Part shown: positions 14,085-16,092 of the stretch, in pieces
How the letters are laid out: every line of letters starts with the position of its first letter
Position numbering within the stretch: position 1 is the first letter of the stretch
Assembly (NCBI GenBank): GCA_021793335.1
Contig: JAJYSW010000054.1
Span: 1-16,092, forward strand
DNA: 16,092 nt
Direction of reading: 5' to 3'
Source of the DNA: Actinomycetes bacterium
GTDB taxonomy: Bacteria; Actinomycetota; Actinomycetes; Mycobacteriales; Micromonosporaceae
Translations under genes and position numbers: made by a program
The notes under the pieces: model-generated
Databases searched by the model: none
What the model was told of the DNA's origin: nothing
What the model saw: only the letters and a program-made list of their open reading frames with translations

Positions 14085-14123
14085 ATCTCGATCCCATCCC
14101 GACCCTGGAACGAGGAGTAGACG

Positions 14124-14444
14124 ATGCACGATGAAACCGTTGTGGTGACGGCGATCTTCAAACCGGTCCCGGGTGTTCGCGAGGAACTGGTCGAGCGGCT
14201 GCGTGTCGCGATCGCCGAGGTGCATGAGGAGCCCGGTTGCCTGCTCTATGCGATCCACGGTGCTCCCGACGGTTCGATCGTCATGATCGAGAAGTGGGAG
14301 AACGAGCGGCTGCTCGACGAGCACGCCGCGGGCGAACCGGTGCAGCGTCTCGACGCGTCGATCGCAGGCCTGATCACAGCACCGGTCGAGGTGACGCGCC
14401 TGCGCCCCATCGCAGCGGGAAGGGAGTCGCAGGGGCGCCTCTGA
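14124..14444 (+). CDS. Antibiotic-biosynthesis-monooxygenase-fold (ABM) protein
   Basis: A 106-residue protein with the dimeric ferredoxin-like ABM fold (PF03992, YgiN-like). The layout is strand VVVTAIFKPVPG, helix REELVERLRVAIAEVHEEPG, strand CLLYAIHG, strand SIVMIEKWEN, helix RLLDEHAA and a last strand PVEVTRLRPI. Members include cofactor-free monooxygenases, quinol oxidases and small isomerases, so a specific reaction cannot be named. GAGGAG lies 6 bases before the ATG. It is the last gene of the plus-strand unit and is followed by a strong palindrome. The set cyclase pair, PPC and ABM suggests breakdown of a cyclic organic compound. Confidence 0.85.
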   Translation: MHDETVVVTAIFKPVPGVREELVERLRVAIAEVHEEPGCLLYAIHGAPDGSIVMIEKWENERLLDEHAAGEPVQRLDASIAGLITAPVEVTRLRPIAAGRESQGRL

Positions 14445-14483
14445 AGACACGTCCGGCACCCCGGCCGGAGCGCCGGCACGGCT

Positions 14484-14515
14484 TCGCCGCCGGTTCCGGC
14501 CGGAACCGGCGGCGA
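14484..14515 (+). terminator. 32-bp perfect palindrome ending the plus-strand operon
   Basis: Positions 14484-14499 and 14500-14515 are exact reverse complements with no spacer. In RNA this folds to a stem of about 14 bp with a tight loop. It starts 40 bases past the ABM stop codon. No T-run follows, which is usual for actinobacterial terminators. As DNA it could also be a protein site, but its length and GC content favour termination. Confidence 0.7.
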
Positions 14516-14612
14516 GTCTCCGGTGCGCCATTCCGACATGGGCGGTCGGGACCGATACGATCGGTGCCTGGGGAGGGCAGACCGGCACCACGAACACAGG
14601 GGGAGTCCACTG

Positions 14613-15314
14613 GTGCGTCATCTCGATCCCGGCAACGCACGAGTGCCGTCCGTCAAACTCGGTCACCAGCGGATCGAGCAGGTCGCCGACGATGCCGCGA
14701 CCTGCTTGCTGTTCCACCACGGCACCATCTCCTGGCACGGCGAGATCGCGCCGGGCTTCGACTTCTTCGTGTGGACGACGCGCAGGACCGAACACGGCAC
14801 CGACCGCATCGCGGCCAGAGTCCGCACCCTGCGGGTGTGCCCGCATCCCGACATATACTCCATTCGCGACTGTCCTGTCGGCCACCGGCCCGAGGCGGTC
14901 TGGCCGGGCAAGCGGGGGTGGCGCAGGATCTGGGACGCGGCGGTCCTCCTCGGCGAGTCCGGCAGACTGGCGGCCGAGCGGTGGAACGAGAAGTTCCGCG
15001 AGCCCTGGAGCGTGGTCGACTTCGAGTTCGTCGGCACCGCCAACCGAGAGGCGCCCCGGCGGCGCCGTCACCGCAACCGGATCGAAGCCGAACTGAGCGA
15101 GCAGTCCCGCCGCCTCGAAGCGGCCCGCCTCGCCGCCGAGGCCGCAGGGCAGGTACACCAGGTGAGCGACTCCGAACGTCGCTTCCGTGCGGCCAGCGCC
15201 GTCTACAACCGGAAACTGTCCAAAGCGTTCGAGCACGGGCACGACACGGCTGCTTTGACGGTGACCGAGACCGAGATCGAAGCGGAACTGTCGCGCCGGG
15301 GCGCCGGGTCCTGA
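14613..15314 (+). CDS. Protein of unknown function with a C-terminal coiled-coil segment
   Basis: A 233-residue protein that I do not recognise. Residues about 1-145 look like a globular domain rich in Trp, His and Cys (Cys31, Cys76, Cys87; the segment FHHGTISWHGEIAPGFDFFVW is distinctive). A basic patch RRRRHR (149-154) is followed by a charged helix (about 155-180, NRIEAELSEQSRRLEAARLA) likely to form a coiled coil, and an acidic C-terminus. There is no signal peptide or membrane segment. GTG 14613 is chosen because GGGGGAG lies 7 bases before it; the frame is open 30 codons further up without a better site. It is separated from the upstream operon by the 32-bp palindrome and faces the exporter gene. 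Confidence 0.75.
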   Translation: MRHLDPGNARVPSVKLGHQRIEQVADDAATCLLFHHGTISWHGEIAPGFDFFVWTTRRTEHGTDRIAARVRTLRVCPHPDIYSIRDCPVGHRPEAVWPGKRGWRRIWDAAVLLGESGRLAAERWNEKFREPWSVVDFEFVGTANREAPRRRRHRNRIEAELSEQSRRLEAARLAAEAAGQVHQVSDSERRFRAASAVYNRKLSKAFEHGHDTAALTVTETEIEAELSRRGAGS

Positions 15315-15344
15315 GCGCAGTGGGGAAGACCGCTCGAGACCGAA

Positions 15345-15375
15345 GCGGCGCGCCCGCTCTATGCAGGCGCGCGGC
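15345..15375. terminator. Hairpin between convergent genes
   Basis: Positions 15345-15357 pair with 15363-15375 at 11 of 13 places around a 5-base loop (TCTAT). One arm directly abuts the stop codon of the exporter gene. It could stop transcription from both sides. Confidence 0.5.
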
Positions 15376-16092
15376 TCAGGCCGTTCCCGTCTGCGTCAGG
15401 TGCATACGCGCATAGCGGCCCGAGGCGGCCACCAGCTCATCGTGCGTGCCCTGTTCGACGACACGCCCGCGGTCGAGGACGACGATGCGGTCGGCCATGC
15501 GGATCGTGGACAGGCGATGGGCCACGACCAGGGTGGTACGGCCGTGCATGAGCCGGGCCAGGGCGTCCTTGACCAGTGCCTCGGTCTCAGGGTCGAGTGC
15601 CGAGGTGGCCTCGTCGAGCAGGAGGATGCTCGGGTCGCGCACCAGGGCCCGCGCTATCGCCAGACGCTGTCGCTGCCCGCCCGAGAGTCGCGCGCCGCGT
15701 TCGCCGACGACCGTGTCCAGGCCCTTTGGTAGCGCCCGGATGAACTCCCAAGCGTTGGCGTCGCGCAGTGCCCGCACGATGCGCTCTTCTCCGGTATGCG
15801 GCATGCCGTAGGCCACGTTCTCACGGATGGTGCCCTCGAACATCACCGATTCCTGGGGCACGACGGAGATGAACCGGCGTGCGGTGCGCAGGTCGAGTCG
15901 CTGCATGTCGACGCCGTCGAGCAGGATACGGCCCGAGGTCGGCCGTGCGAAGCCGAGCACGAGGTTGAGCAGCGTCGATTTCCCCGATCCGGAGGAACCT
16001 ACGAACGCGACGGTCCCGCCGGCCGCGATGTCGAGCGAGATCTCTTGCACCGCTTCGACCTCGGCGTCGGCATAGCGGTGCGACACGTGTTC
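15376..16092 (-). CDS. ABC exporter, C-terminal ATPase domain (partial)
   Basis: The visible 238 residues are the nucleotide-binding half of an exporter of the MsbA/MdlB type; the frame continues open past the right edge, where the membrane domain is expected. Motifs in order are Walker A GSSGSGKST, Q-loop VPQESVMFEGTIRENVAYG, x-loop-like VVGERGARLSGGQ, signature LSGGQRQRLAIARA, Walker B ILLLDEATSALD with catalytic Glu, and H-loop VAHRLS, followed by the D/R-rich tail VLDRGRVVEQGTHDEL. The C-terminus is complete. An in-frame GTG at 16086 is not the real start, because the conserved strand before VSHRYAD belongs upstream. Substrate unknown (lipid, drug or peptide). Confidence 0.92.
   Translation of the reverse strand, partial: EHVSHRYADAEVEAVQEISLDIAAGGTVAFVGSSGSGKSTLLNLVLGFARPTSGRILLDGVDMQRLDLRTARRFISVVPQESVMFEGTIRENVAYGMPHTGEERIVRALRDANAWEFIRALPKGLDTVVGERGARLSGGQRQRLAIARALVRDPSILLLDEATSALDPETEALVKDALARLMHGRTTLVVAHRLSTIRMADRIVVLDRGRVVEQGTHDELVAASGRYARMHLTQTGTA

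Noticed and set aside
13979..14134. A 51-codon open frame between the PPC and ABM genes
   Set aside because: Arg/Pro-rich with no ribosome site, spans the hairpin and overlaps the ABM start. Kept only as a remark.
15223..15234. An AAAGCG-containing site resembling the LacI operators
   Set aside because: It lies inside a coding sequence and lacks the symmetric second half.
13350..15242. A 630-codon open frame on the minus strand
   Set aside because: It is antisense to the end of the MalG-like permease gene and to the PPC, ABM and unknown genes, all of which have motifs or ribosome sites. Its translation has no family features; long shadow frames are common at this GC content.

Overview
The window looks like chromosomal DNA of a high-GC Gram-positive bacterium (Actinomycetota). 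Codon third positions are strongly G/C, some starts are GTG, two solute-binding lipoproteins carry typical lipoboxes, and one sugar-type ABC importer lacks its own ATPase, as is common in actinomycetes. No rRNA, tRNA, insertion sequence or CRISPR array is visible. Genus cannot be read from the sequence.

Minus-strand block (about 6660 down to 1). A LacI-family repressor gene (5540-6577) leads an apparent operon. It is followed by a TauB/SsuB-type ATPase, a TauC/SsuC-type permease and an NMT1/TauA-type lipoprotein, then three cytoplasmic proteins: a metallo-beta-lactamase hydrolase of the lactonase type, a cysteine-free glutamine-amidotransferase-like protein (PF07090 type) and a PfkB ribokinase-family kinase. 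Two adjacent LacI-type operators sit just downstream of a plausible promoter in front of the repressor gene, so the whole set is probably autoregulated. A strong stem-loop with a T-tract lies between the amidotransferase-like gene and the kinase gene and may make the kinase a read-through product. The set looks like an uptake-and-hydrolysis cassette whose product ends in phosphorylation of a sugar or nucleoside. The true substrate is not known. A further minus-strand gene begins at 73 and leaves the window.

Middle (6751-7356). A free-standing trpF-like phosphoribosylanthranilate isomerase is divergent from the repressor. It is followed by about 470 bases without a convincing gene but with several hairpins.

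Plus-strand block (about 7768-14515). A FadR/FCD-type GntR regulator leads an operon, with a 14-bp perfect palindrome over its probable -10 box. Next come two adjacent, diverged members of the cyclase / kynurenine-formamidase family, a sugar-type lipoprotein and two MalF/MalG-type permeases, a PPC-domain (DUF296) protein with all its metal histidines, and an antibiotic-biosynthesis-monooxygenase-fold protein. A 13-bp hairpin separates the lipoprotein from the permeases, another structured gap precedes the last gene, and a 32-bp perfect palindrome probably ends the unit. Both cyclase-family proteins have lost the metal-binding signature of the family. This is the most unusual point in the window.

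Right end. An unrecognised 233-residue protein (14613-15314) faces the C-terminal ATPase half of an ABC exporter (15376 to the window edge, minus strand), with an imperfect hairpin between the two convergent genes.
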